Part shown: positions 1 through 12,731 of the stretch, in pieces
Layout: every line of letters starts with the position of its first letter
Position numbering within the stretch: the stretch's first letter is position 1
Origin: Eulemur rufifrons
Taxonomy: Eukaryota > Chordata > Mammalia > Primates > Lemuridae
DNA length: 64,000 nucleotides
Direction: 5' to 3'
Assembly (NCBI RefSeq): GCF_041146395.1
Contig: NC_090989.1
Span: 241,418,843-241,482,842 of the forward strand
Translations under genes and position numbers: made by a program
Notes under the pieces: model-generated
What the model was told of the DNA's origin: nothing
Database searches by the model: none
What the model saw: the letters and a program-made list of their open reading frames with translations, nothing else

Positions 1-1272
1 GATGAAAACTCGTTTAGAAGCTTACGTGGAGATCCTTGTAATAACTATCTGGTTCAGGTAGTCACCAGAACAGGACATTGTATGAAATTTCTAATATGTT
101 GTTTAGTTCTTGCAAACCAGTAACAATAATGTCTTTGCTAGTCAGCTCAGGGTTGCCTCTTACGTTTGTGATTTTTGCATTATTGTACTTTTCAAAACCC
201 TGTTTCAAAAAATCACTTCCTTTATTTCCTGTGTGCTAGCAGCTGGGTCATTTTGAGTAGCATTGTCATTACAATAATGCTATATTAACTTACAGTGTAA
301 CTTAGTACATGTTTGATTTTTATCCTTAAAGTACTAAAGCTTAGAGACAGAATAGGCCTAGAATTAAAAACACATTTTAATGTGCTTTGACTGCAAGGGA
401 CAACACTGCTTTTATAGTGTGTCTGAAAATTTAAAACAGATAATAATGAGGAATGATAAACGGGCTTTCTTTCCCACTTGACATATTTTTAAATGTATAC
501 AATGTCTGGTAGAGCTCTCTAACATGAGATTCTTATAGAAGCTGTTCATATTCAGCTGCCCTGTCATTTTATTAGGGCTGTTATTCATTTCTTTTCCCAT
601 AATTACATATAGAAAGGGGCATATAGAGCTCTCCGTTTCATTTTGAATAGCTGGTTATTGCTTTGTAACCAAAGGCTTTTAGGATTTCAACTTCCTTTTT
701 AATTAAAAGGAATTAACCCCCTGTAGGAAATAATCCATCTACTGGGAAATGTTCCCACCAAAAATTTTGGGAGATGTGCCAATAGATCCCTGTGCTAAAC
801 TTACACTTGTTACTCCATACTAAACTTAAACTCTTTTTCCGCCCTTTTCCTTTCTTTCCTGGAAAACTCCTAGCCTTCTGCACTCTTAGAATGTGGCTTG
901 GTGGTTTGTCCAAGCTTGGATAGCTTCACTCTGGGTTTTTCAATGTATATACATGTGGGCTTTTAAAAACATTGAAATTATTTCAAGCTTTGTAGTGAAG
1001 GAATTCACAACCTTTAAAAGGAAGACACTTATAATTTGTATTTTTCGAATTTAAAAGGACATTATTAACCAATTGCTTAGTAGCAAATTATTTCGTTAAG
1101 AGTGAAAACATAAACTGTAGACAAACACATTTATATTTTTAAAAAATTATGATTTATTTTTGGCAGGGGCGGATCTAAGGGAAGCTTGTATAGTGCTTTT
1201 GTGACAGGTGTGCTTCCTTCATGTTTTAAACAAACAGCTAACCCCCTGTTTTCTTTCTTTGGCGTGTCCTAG
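1..1272 (+). other. FOCAD: FOCAD intron, 3' part only (upstream of e1)
   Basis: This is AT-rich intronic sequence ending in a pyrimidine tract and the AG at 1271-1272. I see no exon, RNA gene or clearly classifiable repeat in it. The short open frames here lack splice or conservation cues and read as chance. Confidence 0.7.
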
Positions 1273-1514
1273 AAATCCTACTCTGGTGAAAACACAGCGA
1301 GTGCCATTGCCCGCGCTGCTGCTGCCACGGCTTTGTCCCTCCTTGTGCCAGTTTTCATTATCTCTTGCAAAGAGAAGGTTGAGGAAATCCTGAGCATGCT
1401 GACTGCCAGGTTACCTGGGAAACCAAGTGCTGATGAGTCTCAAGCCGTGCAAATCCACATGGGCCTTGCTTTGGGGATGTTTCTCTCTCGCTTGTGCGAG
1501 GAGAAACTCAGGTA
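1273..1514 (+). CDS. FOCAD: FOCAD coding exon e1
   Basis: The exon has 242 bases: it starts on a codon boundary after ...cgtgtcctAG and ends two bases into a codon before GTATGG. It encodes an alanine-rich helical stretch (NTASAIARAAATALSLLVPV), then a leucine-rich helix pair ending ...FLSRLCEEKL. The split codon AG|T gives serine with e2. It is one of the larger exons here and the first one visible; the upstream exon lies outside the window. The helix-turn-helix spacing fits the HEAT-like architecture of the family. Confidence 0.93.
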
Positions 1515-4500
1515 TGGTTTATTAAAATATTCCTGCTTCTCTTTGTGATTTTTGGCGAAGGATTTTGCATCCATACGTACACATGCATAAACATTGTATC
1601 TCAGCAATGTGTATGTGGTGGCTAAACTTTTTGATGTGGGAAAGTTGATCTTTTATTCTCTTACGGGTAAATTTATCTTTCTAAAATACTATCATAGAAA
1701 TATATTAATGTATTTTACGGATTGCTAGTATTAAAGTGATTCGTTACTTGAAAATCATTTCATGCTTAGATGAAAGCCCCAGGTACATCTGTGTAATAGG
1801 CATAAGAAAAATTCTAATCTTATGGTGCTATAAGTAAAGAAAAGCTGCTTTTTTCTGGCTTATGTGGGATGAAAATAATGCTGATCTTTTTCTGATATCA
1901 CTGTAAAATGGGAGAAGACTGGTGTATCCCTGGTGCCTGAGGGGTGTTGGGAGTCACTGAATCACCTGAGAACTGCGTGTACCCAGCTTTAAATATTGCT
2001 TTTATCCTGTGCCCTGGCTACATTTTTATAATCCTTAAAGAGTCTTAATCTGTGCATATTATACTGTGTGCTTTATTTGGTTTGATTGCTCATTTTGGGG
2101 CTGTTAGCTTTACCCTTGAATGGAGCTAATGGAATATCAAAGACCCAGGTGGAAAATTCCACTAAATGGGAAAGTTTTCTTATGCATGAATCTACTTTAG
2201 TTTTGTGGTTCATAGTGTTTATTCTTTATTTTATAGCAAATCTTTGAATTTTATATATCCACATTGACTGTAGTGGGCTACGGCATGAATATTTGCTTAT
2301 CATGAATATTTTGATACCAGTGACTTGGAAGTTAGCCCTGTTTTCCTGCACTGGAAACAGGATAGTAGAGAGAAGCATATTGGTGTGTATAAACTGGATG
2401 ACATTATTCTATATTTATTTCAGTTTGAAACCAGTGGTTAAGTTTATATTTGTAATTTACATAGTTTTTCACAAACACCAGTATGTAAAACTTGAGAATT
2501 GCTGTTGATCTGTGGAAATACTGTATTTCAGATGATCATTTTCAGCTCTTGGAAACATCTGTCAGATAATTGGGATGCTTGGCTTAGTCTTTTCAATCGT
2601 AAGGGAAATATATCCAGAACATTTGTTTTGTTCTGCTCAGCAGCATTTATACATATAGGGCTGGTTCTAGACAGGAACCAAAAACTGCCCTTTGCATGGA
2701 ATTTGACTGTTCTACATCTTGTGTGTGTGTGACAGAACACAAAGTATTTTTAAAGACTAAAAACTTGGAAGTTATTTTCTTCTCTTTGCTACTGTGCTAC
2801 AAATGAACGTCTCTTCGCCATCTGTGTTCCTGCTCACTCTTCGGTATCTTTTCAAGCAACATGTTTTACAACTAAAAATGAGCCATGGCAGTTTAATTCT
2901 AGGCAACTCATTTCATCCTATCCTGGCTCTCGCTCTCTTCTTCATCAACTTAGGATGAGAGACTGCTGGTTTTAGGGCCAATAAGCTTGCATTTGTGGTT
3001 AATTATTCTGCCTGGAGAAATCTATGGTGATTCCCCCATGCACTTGTCCCTGGTTCCTAGCTCACCTTCCACCTTGTCTGTCTTACTTGAATTTGCACCT
3101 GCAGGAAATGCTGGGCAAGGATACCAGGAAGCTTTTCCCATGTGTGAGCACCCCCCAGAAGAACCGCAACTTAACTTTGCCCTAACATTCCTGTGTTTGA
3201 TAGCATCCTCCTCCTCCTCATGGCTGGTGTAATTCTCAGTACTACCATTGCTAGTATAATTATCCATGGCTTCCACCTTCCAAATTTGTTGGAGCAGAGG
3301 AATCTGAAATATTTGTCTTTTGGTACTAAGAAATGTTTTACTAGGTAATGATAATGTCAACAGATAATGACATTTTTGGAGAAAATTTTCCCTTTTTTTT
3401 TTTTTTTTCCAAAAATAAGTATTTTGAGAGCTATTGATTCTGAATAGTCAGTGACATCACATAAGTGTCCCAAAATGACCCCTTAATGGGAACGGGATTA
3501 GGACATTATGTTGGTTCTCAGAGAATGAAAAATCACTTTGTAAAAGACAATTATTATAAACAATCCATTTTTTTGCTAAGGCTTGTGAAAATGTCTCCTG
3601 AGTTTAAGTTCTAATCTAGAATTTATTCAGAAAAGTACTGCATATTATTCCCAAGCTGCTTCTGTCATAACCCCCAGAGAATGCAAGTATGATCTCTTGA
3701 GTATTTGTTTAGGATATTTAAGTATATTTTACTCCAGAGGACTTTAATAGGATTTGTTTAGTTAAAGCTATTAAAACTGTATGTGTGATGTGAGGAGAGT
3801 GTGTGTGAGAGAGAGAGAAGTGAGGGGTGTGTGTGGGGTTCTCTCATTGTGAAATGTAATCCTTCACCCCAGGCAAAATTGCTATAGTCTTGATTTGGGA
3901 AGACATTTTTAAAAGTTTTCTCTGGCTGGTTATCATTCTTGGGGCTGCATTCCACTAGGCACCATCTGAGGCCACAGTGTAAGAGTTACGATGTAGAAAC
4001 CCTTTGATAATAAAGTGGCAATGATGAAGCCCACAAATCTGCCTGTAAAAACAGCCATAAGCTACCTTTTGAGTTTTGTTCTATTATTCAAGTCATAATT
4101 TTCACTAAGACAATTACAAAAACCATGTCATTTATTATATAAAAGCAGAAAAACATAGGGCTAGGATTTTTCCCCCCTTTAAAAAACGTTAGTAAAGCAA
4201 TGGAATTTATAACCTCTTCAATTGAGACATGAAATCAGAAATGACAGTCTTTTCAAGAAAGAGATTTAGAATGATTATTGAGCATATCAGCTTAATAGGT
4301 TATTAAGTATTCTGAAGAAAATCACTTTAGCATTCTTAGAAATATTTAGTTAGAATTCTGAGGGTTTTTTTTTTTTATTTTTCGATGATTTAAAATTTGA
4401 ACAGGCTGAGAAAAATCAAAAGTAAGAGTTTTAGGCTTTATTGGCTTACAAGTAATTATACTGTTCAGAAACCAAATTATTAAATATTTTCTCAGACTTA

Positions 4501-4662
4501 GTTTCTGTGAGCATATGTCAATCACCAATATTATTGTTACTTTTGTTGTTTTAAATGTTGGCATTTCTGGTATAATATTGAGAGCAAAATATTTTATATT
4601 GAGTATTTTAGACAGTTAAATGATTTTATATAATTCATTTTTTCCCCTTGGTCTTTACGCAG
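1515..4662 (+). other. FOCAD: FOCAD intron 1
   Basis: About 3.1 kb of AT-rich intron. I see a short GT/GA-rich microsatellite near 3,780-3,835 and a T-run near 3,391-3,408. No exon or RNA gene is visible, and I could not assign the rest to a repeat family by eye. Confidence 0.6.
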
Positions 4663-4752
4663 TGATATATCTGGCCAACAGATGAACCTTCTTCTGATGA
4701 AGTCTTTGGATGCCCTGGAAAATTGTTGCTTTGACACTAGTCTTGAATACAA
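4663..4752 (+). CDS. FOCAD: FOCAD coding exon e2
   Basis: Ninety bases between the acceptor ...ctttacgcAG and the donor GTATGT. It starts one base before a codon boundary (completing serine from e1) and ends two bases into the asparagine codon AA|C. It reads DISGQQMNLLLMKSLDALEN, then CCFDTSLEY. The join to e1 and e3 is in frame only with these boundaries. Confidence 0.93.
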
Positions 4753-6689
4753 GTATGTTTTCTCTATTTCCTCTCTGACAGATACAATTCTTAGAGATTG
4801 GTTTCTACACTGCCATAAACCTTGCATACTATAATGAAATATTTGTAGGACCTGATCTCGAATTCCTTTGCAAAGAGTTTTCAGTAATAAATAATCAAAA
4901 AACTTGTAATTAAAGCTTACTTGTTCTGAAAACCATGTTTCAGCAATAGACAATTTGCTTAAATTTTAAGCAACATATGCTATTTTGCAGCTTAGTCTTT
5001 ATATTATTACTAAGACCTTAGTTTTGTCTCGAACTTGCCATACGAGGCATTTATCTGGGGACCTGGAAGCATGACCTAACTAATCTTTTTAAAGATCTGT
5101 TGAAATCATTTGAATTTGATTGGGCTAAGAGAACCTTTGGCTGATGATTTATGTTTCCCTGTGAAATCCAACGGCTAAGGAATCGAAATGGAAAAAGTTA
5201 CACCAGGGATTCCCAACTTGCTTAACATTAATAGATCCTCCTCCATCAACCTCATACTTTTAAAAAATTTTGCCTTTTAAATTAAATATTGTAAAATTTA
5301 TTCTTATTCTAGTAATGAAAGATAACAAAAATGAAGAAGAATAATCAGAAAAGAATACTAAGAAAAATGGTGTTAAACATTCTCGTTTAGTGAGAAATTT
5401 AGTTTCAATTAGTCTATGTGACTTGGGTGGGTGAATACATGGTTTTGTCTTTCTGAAACATTGACATTATCGAGGACCTACATTGTAATTTTTTGGACTT
5501 CCCCATGTTTTGGAACCTCAGATTCAAATCCTCTGGGGTTCATCCTTACTAGGGAACCTAACATTTTATAAGCACTAACCTCAAATTTAATGCCTTTACC
5601 TTTTGCTATTATGGACACTGTTCAAATATGAATTTAATCAGTGTTTACGTTTCTGGCCTAGGAACTTACAATCTAAAGCTACATTCATACCATCTATTAG
5701 GTATGGCTCAGACTAACAAAAGAGTAAATGAAATAGTAGAGGTAGCTGCATGGGTAAAGGATTTCATCACAAATAAAGTCAAATGTCTCCTTAGTAGGAG
5801 GTAGTTATGGGATCTTTCTTTCAGCTATAGGCTAAGATTGAATAGGAACCATTGACGCTTACCCAGTTTATCAGGAAACAGTTTAGGGATCAAGTGACAT
5901 CTTAAGACTGTAGTTTGTGAGAAAAGAAAGAGTTTGGTGGTATGGTTTGAAGTCTCTTGAATATAGAAAAATAATTAATGAGGATAGGGACATTTTACTG
6001 TTATTTGGGTCTGATAGAGTTGTGATTTTGAGCCTAATTCATGCATTTGGTATTGTTGCCTTTTACAACCAAGGAGTAAGGTATTTTTGTCTCTCCCTCC
6101 CTCCTACCTCTACCCACTCCCAAAGATGCTCATCACAGTTGTAGCTCAGGGTGTTATAAAGTTGGGAAGAGTGTGAGATTAAATGCTGCAAACTTTCAGC
6201 CAGTTGGAATAATCAGGAAAGACTTTCAGGTATTGTCTCCATTAGTTTGCAGGAAAGCCATTTGAACATAAGGAGGAACATGGGATAACTGAATTACCCA
6301 CAGTATAGGTATTAAGGCATTAAAAACTTTATATGTCTAAGCATTTTTAACCTTAAAATTTATTTTTTTTACTAATACGATTCATATTTCTTCCTTCCTA
6401 CCTTCTTATGAAACTAGTGAACAACTATATTGTGAGAGGGAAGGGCGAGTCTAGATAGGGAACCAGTCCTGCAGAGGAAAGTAAATAGGGCGGTCAGAAA
6501 CTTCCTTGTCCATTTAGTGAAAACTTGCTTGTCTGTCAGAGCCCAGTTAAAAGATCTGGTCCTTCAAGAAGCCCTTCCTCTATCCTCTCCAAGCTGTTAT
6601 TCCTACAGTTAGTGAAGTTTAGTTATTTCGTTATTCCTAATGCGCTGAGGGTGTCAGTTTTTATGTAGTTCTCTTTGGTTTCGGGTGCA

Positions 6690-6935
6690 ACTAATACTGA
6701 TCATTCGCTTTCTGAGCTAGGCATTTCCACATCTCTTTCTCATGTAATTATGTCCTTGTCACAACCTAACTGCGATACTAAAGCAGGAATCCTCATCACT
6801 TTGATTTACAGATAAAGAATTTGAGTCTCAGATAGACTTGTTTCAAGGTTACATGCTTAATAAGTGGCAGAGCTAGGAGAGGAACCCAGTTCATCTGACT
6901 TTAAAGCCATTTTTCTTTCTCTTGCAAAGTACGGT
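6690..6935 (-). repeat. MIR SINE, reverse orientation
   Basis: The typical reverse MIR core is visible: 'tttacagataaagaat', 'agtggcagagctagga' and 'gaacccag...ctgactttaaagcc'. These match the complement of the tRNA-derived MIR consensus (the complements of 'ctgtgtgacc' and 'cctcatctgtaaa'). Confidence 0.8.
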
Positions 6936-7335
6936 GTGGAGAACACATTTCAATAGAAAGAAAGCAATTTGATGCTTGATAGTATTGTGTTTGTTATTTA
7001 TTTTTTTTTCTGACATGCAAATGTTACCCACCATTAAAAAAAAACAAATTCTTTTTTTCTGCTTTTCTAAGAAGGCCCAGGCCTGAATGCCTAGCTCATG
7101 GCATAAAGTATTCCCTTGTCTAATGAGATTGCAGAAGTCTAGGGCAGTCTTCCCTCAAGTGCAATAGTGGAAGCATTACTAGGAGGTGGTTAATAGATCT
7201 GGGAGCATGCTACCTCAAGTGACAGAATTCACCCAGAGCAAATTCACCACGCTTCCCTGATTTAATGAACGTGTCCCTGCTGAGTGAACCCAGCACCTGG
7301 CCTGCCTGGTGTTTTGGTCCTATCATTAACATTTT

Positions 7336-7353
7336 GCTGCCATCTAGTGGTAG
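7336..7353. promoter_or_regulatory. CTCF-like motif (candidate)
   Basis: The bases gctgccatctagtggtag resemble the core of the CTCF motif variant often written GCCNTCTAGTGGC. This is a motif resemblance only. Occupancy and orientation effects are unknown. Confidence 0.3.
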
Positions 7354-7461
7354 TTCATTGTGCCATTGTGATCCTCACAGCCCTAGCTGTAGTCACGCTA
7401 TCACGCTATCCATCAACGACCTGAGCTTCGGTTAATTACTATTGAGCTTTTACAAATACGA

Positions 7462-7510
7462 TAACATTTGTATAGCGCTTTGTAAAGGGCAAAGCGCTAT
7501 ACAAATGTTA
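7462..7510. repeat. Perfect 21-bp inverted repeat with 7-base loop
   Basis: The left arm (7462-7482) starts taacatttgtatagcgc. The right arm (7490-7510) is its exact reverse complement. The loop is taaaggg. Similar AGCGCT-containing words occur in old LINE/SINE 3' ends, so it may derive from an ancient repeat, yet the stem has no mismatch. Confidence 0.85.
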
Positions 7511-8769
7511 ACTGTTATTACAACTAATTATTAGATGATCTAGTACTTAATCTGCAGGATTGCCTACAATAAACTAGGGAATTCAAGATTCATCTCTGGT
7601 CAATTTTTGAAAAACATACTATTCTATCTCAGTTGATATAGCAACACAAGTATCAGAATTGCATGGCTTTTACGTTTCAGGATTTCTTTTTGATGGTGAT
7701 ATTTTAATATACTCTGATAAGAGATTCAAATAAGTAATGACATAATTGGATATATAATTTTAAAACTCAAAATTCTCTTTATCATTTGTTAGGATTCCTA
7801 TAGAACATATATGTTAGCAATTCCAAAAGCTCAGTTTTATACCTAATATTATAATTTGTTTTTATTTCATCTGAGACACCAGCATTTAATTCCTTTTTGT
7901 TTTCGATGGACAAAAAGATTTGAAAGCTACCTCTGCCCAAGCTATTGGTTTAGAACTGACAGACATATCAAAGAGAACCTGTTAATAAAATGAGGTAAAT
8001 GTGTGGAAATGCCGAACTAAGCACATGGAGAATTTTTTAAGAGTTGAGACAAAAGTAAGCACATTAAAATCTAGAAGATTTGGAAATCAGAAGGAAACAT
8101 CAGAAATAAAGCTTTAGGATTACCCTCTTATTGCATACTGGAAAATTAAGACAAAACAGAAGGAAACTATATAGGTTAATAGATGCATATACTCTAACAT
8201 ATTTATATTGGCACATGTATAGACATAGGTTATATATTCATATATTCCCACACATAGTAAATGGTAGTCAATTTACTACCATTGTAGCAATGACTAGACT
8301 TGCTAATGAATTATAACCTTGACAAGGAATAATAATAATTTCTTTGATAAGTTTTAGGTAAATGTGAACGAGAAACTGAGATGTCTTTTTCTAAGCCTTT
8401 GTACCTGTATACCCTGGGTTGGTAAAGGAGAAGCTTCAGGCTAGGGGATGGATATTTTTGTGTACCCAGGATAGTCTGAAAAGCAAAACTTAGACACTTG
8501 CCTGTTTATTGAGAAGGATAAACCCTAATCCTTACTTGAGTGAGCTTTGAGAGGAATTGTTTTTTCCCATGAATCCAGCATCACTTTTTCTTAACTTAGT
8601 CTGGCAAAAAATAGAAATCGAGTTTTCTTGATTGAATCTTGGATGATATGGTCAGTGAATTTTACCACTCGTAAATTTTGCCTCCCACTAAACATAAGAA
8701 TCGGGTCTTTTTATTTTTTTCTTTCTGTAGATCCTCTCTCTACCCTAGATTCTCTTAAAATTCTTCATT

Positions 8770-9065
8770 TGGTCAGTTCTTCATCATTTAATAAATATTG
8801 GTTAAGTGCCTATGCATGCTAAGCGGTGTACTAGGTGCCACAGATAATGTAGTAAGGAAAAAATGGAAAAGTACCTATCCTTATGTAGGTTGCAGGCTAG
8901 GGAAGAAATAGTAATCAAACAATCTGCCAAATAATCCTCATCAGAGTTTATAATTAAAATCGTATAAAACAAATTAGTACAGGGTGCTATGGGACAGTAT
9001 TAAAGAGGTTCCCTACTGGACTGCAGAACGTGTCCCTGAGGAAGTAACATTTGAAATCTTAAGCA
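8770..9065 (-). repeat. L2 LINE 3' fragment, reverse orientation
   Basis: It reads 'tttaataaatattggttaagtg', then '...gtgtactaggtgccacagata' and 'gaggaagtaacatttgaa'. This is the usual reverse-orientation L2 3' end pattern (complement of '...caataaatatttgttgaat'). Confidence 0.6.
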
Positions 9066-10425
9066 TAAGTAGCAGTTAAATAGTCAAAGAGGGAAGAACA
9101 GTCAAATTTGTCAAAGTATTAATCATATTTTGTCTAATTATATCTTTGGTCTAGTTCTGTCCAATTTTTACGTGTGTCATTACAGAAAGATAGCCCTAAA
9201 ACTTCCCTGTGGATTCTAAATTACAACAAAGGTTTTAAGTCCATACCAGTCAAGAGTAGCCTTTCCTCTCTTGGAAATATGATTTGTCTCAAAAGCACAC
9301 TGTATTCAGATATTAGGTGTTGATTTAACTGGTTGAAAGTGCATTGTGCTAGTTGAGCTTGTGAAGTTCATGTCAGCTGTACTAGCAGTTCTGACTAAGT
9401 ATAGATTATTCCTGTAGTAGCTTCTTTACAAAGGGTTTTCTAATGCCAGATTGTTAGGCGACAGGAACTAGAAAAACACACTTGAGGTATGTTGCCTTCT
9501 CATAGGCAGTCCATGATGGCATCATGCAGGGCACGGAGGGGGCCTTGGGTTTGGCAGATGGAGCAGAAGGCTGGGAATAAAAAGTACCCTTGTTCTGGCC
9601 ATGCATTGCTGGAAGCTCTCTGTGACCGTGAGCAAATCCTGTAGCCTGTTGGTCTTTCTGCGTGTCTCCTTTCAGATGTGGTTGCTCCATCTGCACAGAG
9701 GTGTTGGGGGAAGTATCGGTACCTGTATACCTTGGCATGGGAAAGGAGAAGCTTTGTAAAACGATGTGAAAGTTCTTGATGCCAGCCAAGGATAGATGCC
9801 ATTTGAGAGCAAAATGACATAGCATACGAGCATTGAGATGCGTTGTTGGAGAAATGCCCCAGAGTGCCTTTTTGAGGAGCTGATATCATGATGATTGATA
9901 GGCAAGCCAAGCCAGAGTGAGGGTGATTTTTGAGAAACTCAGCATTTCCTCCAGTTAAACAACAAAGACAAAAACTCTTTTTAAAAAGTAAAAAATGACC
10001 ACCAGCTGCAATATCTTATCAGACTAACTTGAAGTTTTCTGAGAGAACAATTCTTTTCTTTAACTGGATATGTATTCTTTCAGAATTGGGGCACAAAGCC
10101 CCAGATTTCAATTGAATTGTCACATGGGGTAACTTTTGACAAGCCTGTCATTTGTCCATTTTCACTGCTGACCCAGTGATACTCAGAGATCAGAGGGGAG
10201 AGAAGGATTAATGTCATTGTGCACAGACAAATACACAGTGTCTTTAAGAGAGACATTCCACTTATTGAAGTTGGCTAGGAAACATGAAGCAGTTAGCAGT
10301 ACCTCATAATTATGTCTTGCGTTTCTCCCCTCTGTTATTAGTCAGCTGTCCTCAGCTCGTATTCTGAAGTTCAGTCTTTTTTCCCCTATATAGTTGATCA
10401 TAGTGTACTCAACATGGGGGTGAGG

Positions 10426-10501
10426 ATGGGGAGGAGAGGAGTACAGCATTCCTACTAGGGCAGAAATAGAGCTGATTTACTCCTTTTCCTCTCCTCCCCA
10501 T
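10426..10501. repeat. 15-bp inverted repeat flanking a 46-base spacer
   Basis: The arm atggggaggagagga (10426-10440) has its exact reverse complement at 10487-10501. It lies about 280 bases upstream of exon e3 and is purine-rich on one arm and pyrimidine-rich on the other. Confidence 0.75.
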
Positions 10502-10781
10502 AGAGCTCGAGCCAAACTATTTCATGCTTTTGTTTGGTTTTGTCTGGTGGGTACGTCGCACTAGCGTGGACCACAGATACCTATTTTGACACGGTTTTCT
10601 TTTTGTGGGGAGAGGTGGGTGCGCCTGTCCTGGATCACAGGCACACTTACACCCCAGGCAGCAGCATCAGGATCCAGCCCTCTCCCCCGAGGTTTCAGAG
10701 CACCGTAAGCTCCATGGTAAGGGAAGAGCAATGACGTGGGTTTCTTGTGATTCTAACACCTCATCTTTTTTGGCATCCAAG

Positions 10782-10929
10782 CACGGGCTGCATATTGGGA
10801 GTCGGACTTGTTCTGTCCCTCATGAGCCACAGCAGCCAAACGGAGTCCCGAGTTCACGTGGCAGCATCGCTTCGGAAGCTGTCCACATACCTAGACGACA
10901 GTGGGAGCCAGAGCAGGACGTTTCAGGAG
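10782..10929 (+). CDS. FOCAD: FOCAD coding exon e3
   Basis: The exon has 148 bases after the acceptor ...ggcatccaAG and before the donor GTAGGA. It completes the asparagine codon from e2 and ends on a codon boundary. It encodes TGCILGVGLVLSLMSHSSQT, followed by a serine-rich loop ending SRTFQE. The hydrophobic segment is a buried helix rather than a signal or anchor, since it lies deep inside the protein. Confidence 0.95.
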
Positions 10930-12059
10930 GTAGGAGATGGAGCTTATATTTTTTTCCCCCATGCTCTCTTTTGTTTTCTTGTTACTGCTTATTTTCGACT
11001 TCTCATACTTTGGTAACCCTGTAAATTAAGTTCTTCCTCGAGACAAGGGGAAACTCTGAGCGGCAAACAACCTATATTAGATCATAAGGTTTTCAAAGTG
11101 GGCGGCTGTTCAAATCAACTTAGGCTAAATGTGGCATAAAAGATAAGAGCCTTTCGTGAGTGTAAAAACCTAAGTCAGCATTACTAGAAGGCACTTTCTA
11201 AGAAGAGCTGCAATTTCTGGAAGAAGGTTAAATGGAGAGTTTTAGAATTGTGCTTAAGCCAAATACAACTTTAAAAAAAATGGCCAGGAATAAGCATAAG
11301 AAGCTGTACATAAAAAGGCATTTAATTTTTTTTAAATGTCATCTAGCATAAAACATTCCTTTTCTGTTATGGCACAAAAACATGCAGAATGGGAGTTCGG
11401 GTGACCCAGTTCCTGTTCGTTAACCGTGCTTAGATGGAACATTTCAGGCGTGCATCGTGCCTGTCTCTGTTGTGCCCAGGTGAAGCTGAACCGCCTGTGC
11501 TCTTCTTTGGGAGGAGCTGGGAATGACCTTGTGGCCTGGCCAGATTCTCCCTCTCATTAGAGCAGATTCTATTTTATCCCAGCCTGCCCACGAGCTATTG
11601 ATGAGTACATAATGGCTGCTGTGTTTCCCTGCTCAGCTCCTCTGCTTTCAGAGGACTTGTTGAATTGGTGAATTTCTTTGGGGCACAGAGGGTTGAAGTT
11701 TTGTTCTAAGACATGCACTACATTTCCATTTTTAAAGCAGTGTAGAGCATTTAAAAGTACATATTTTTTTTTTAAGCCAAAGGAGAAAATCTTGCAACCA
11801 AGGAGCCAATTGACTAATAAAATGAAAGCAAGGTTCTTATAACTGATGCATCTGTCTGCCTTGATGTTTTGATTTATAAGGCCTTAAGCAAGCAGTTTTG
11901 TTTTTTCCTCCCCTCTCATGTTTTGTTATCCAGTTTCTACCTTAGAAACCACTTACATTTTTCATGTTGTGTCAACCAGCGCTAGCAGTTGCATTTTCTA
12001 TTTTGTGTTAACAGCATCCTTATAAGGGAGGGTTTTATTATGAATATGTGAGGTAGCAG

Positions 12060-12330
12060 GGAGGGGATGATTAACCTTGATATACAAAAATTGAGACTCA
12101 AATAGATTGAGTAATTTGCCCAAAGTTACTTAGCCAGTAAATGGTTAATTTGGGACATATGCCCAAGTATCATCTCTGCTCCCAGCATTCTTTTTATTTG
12201 CATTTTATTTATTTATTTATTCATTCATTTACATGTTATGTTCTCACACCAGCGCTATGAAGTAGGTAGTATTATTCCTATTTTACACAATTTATCTGAC
12301 TCCAAAACCCATATCCCTGCTCCAGTTACA
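12060..12330 (-). repeat. MIR SINE pieces, reverse orientation
   Basis: 'tgagactcaaatagattgag', 'taatttgcccaaagttactt' and 'agccagtaaatgg' match reverse MIR. 'gaagtaggtagtattattcc' near 12,260 continues in the same sense after a T/A-rich (attt)n interruption. Confidence 0.6.
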
Positions 12331-12459
12331 TTCTGCTACTTCTCCTAGGGATTCTTAATGTTTCATTTTTTTGAATTTCTTCTGTTTGGCCTTGGATGGG
12401 AGTGCATGGCAATTAATAACATCCATTAGTGATGAAATTCTGTTTCCTTCTGCTGTTGG

Positions 12460-12640
12460 TAGGTGCTGTGTTCTGTTATGACGTGGTGAGGAAACTTTTT
12501 GATTTAGAGCCTAAAGACCCGGGTTTGAATCCTGCTTCTGTCATTTGCTAGCTATGTGTAATTGAGCCTCAAAATATTTAAAAAGACTTCATTTATAAAG
12601 TAAGAATAATGATACCCATCATAGCATTGTCATAAAACAT
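12460..12640 (+). repeat. MIR SINE, forward
   Basis: It reads 'cccgggtttgaatcctgctt', 'ctagctatgtgtaattgagc' and 'ataatgataccca', the forward MIR order from the tRNA-like B box to the 3' part. Confidence 0.7.
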
Positions 12641-12731
12641 AGTAATATAGGTTAGGCAGCAAAACAGTGCCCAGTCAAATTTTCAATTCCAGTTCTTACT
12701 ACGGGGGGAAGTTTGACAGAATATCTGTATC

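Larger units (their letters stand above)
4753..10781 (+). other. FOCAD: FOCAD intron 2
   Basis: About 6 kb. It contains a reverse MIR, a perfect short hairpin, a CTCF-like motif and a reverse L2 tail (listed separately). The stretch 9,450-9,910 has overlapping minus-strand open frames of 77-136 codons that I cannot assign to any gene. A 36-base segment at 8,401 recurs at 9,719. I see nothing else identifiable. Confidence 0.6.

Noticed and set aside
9454..9910. Overlapping minus-strand ORFs of 77-136 codons in intron 2
   Set aside because: Three frames are open at once, with no recognisable domain, splice context or codon pattern. Length is compatible with chance in a GC-moderate patch.
10605..11024. 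139-codon ORF overlapping exon e3
   Set aside because: An alternative frame of the e3 region. The e3 frame joins cleanly to e2 and e4, and this one does not.
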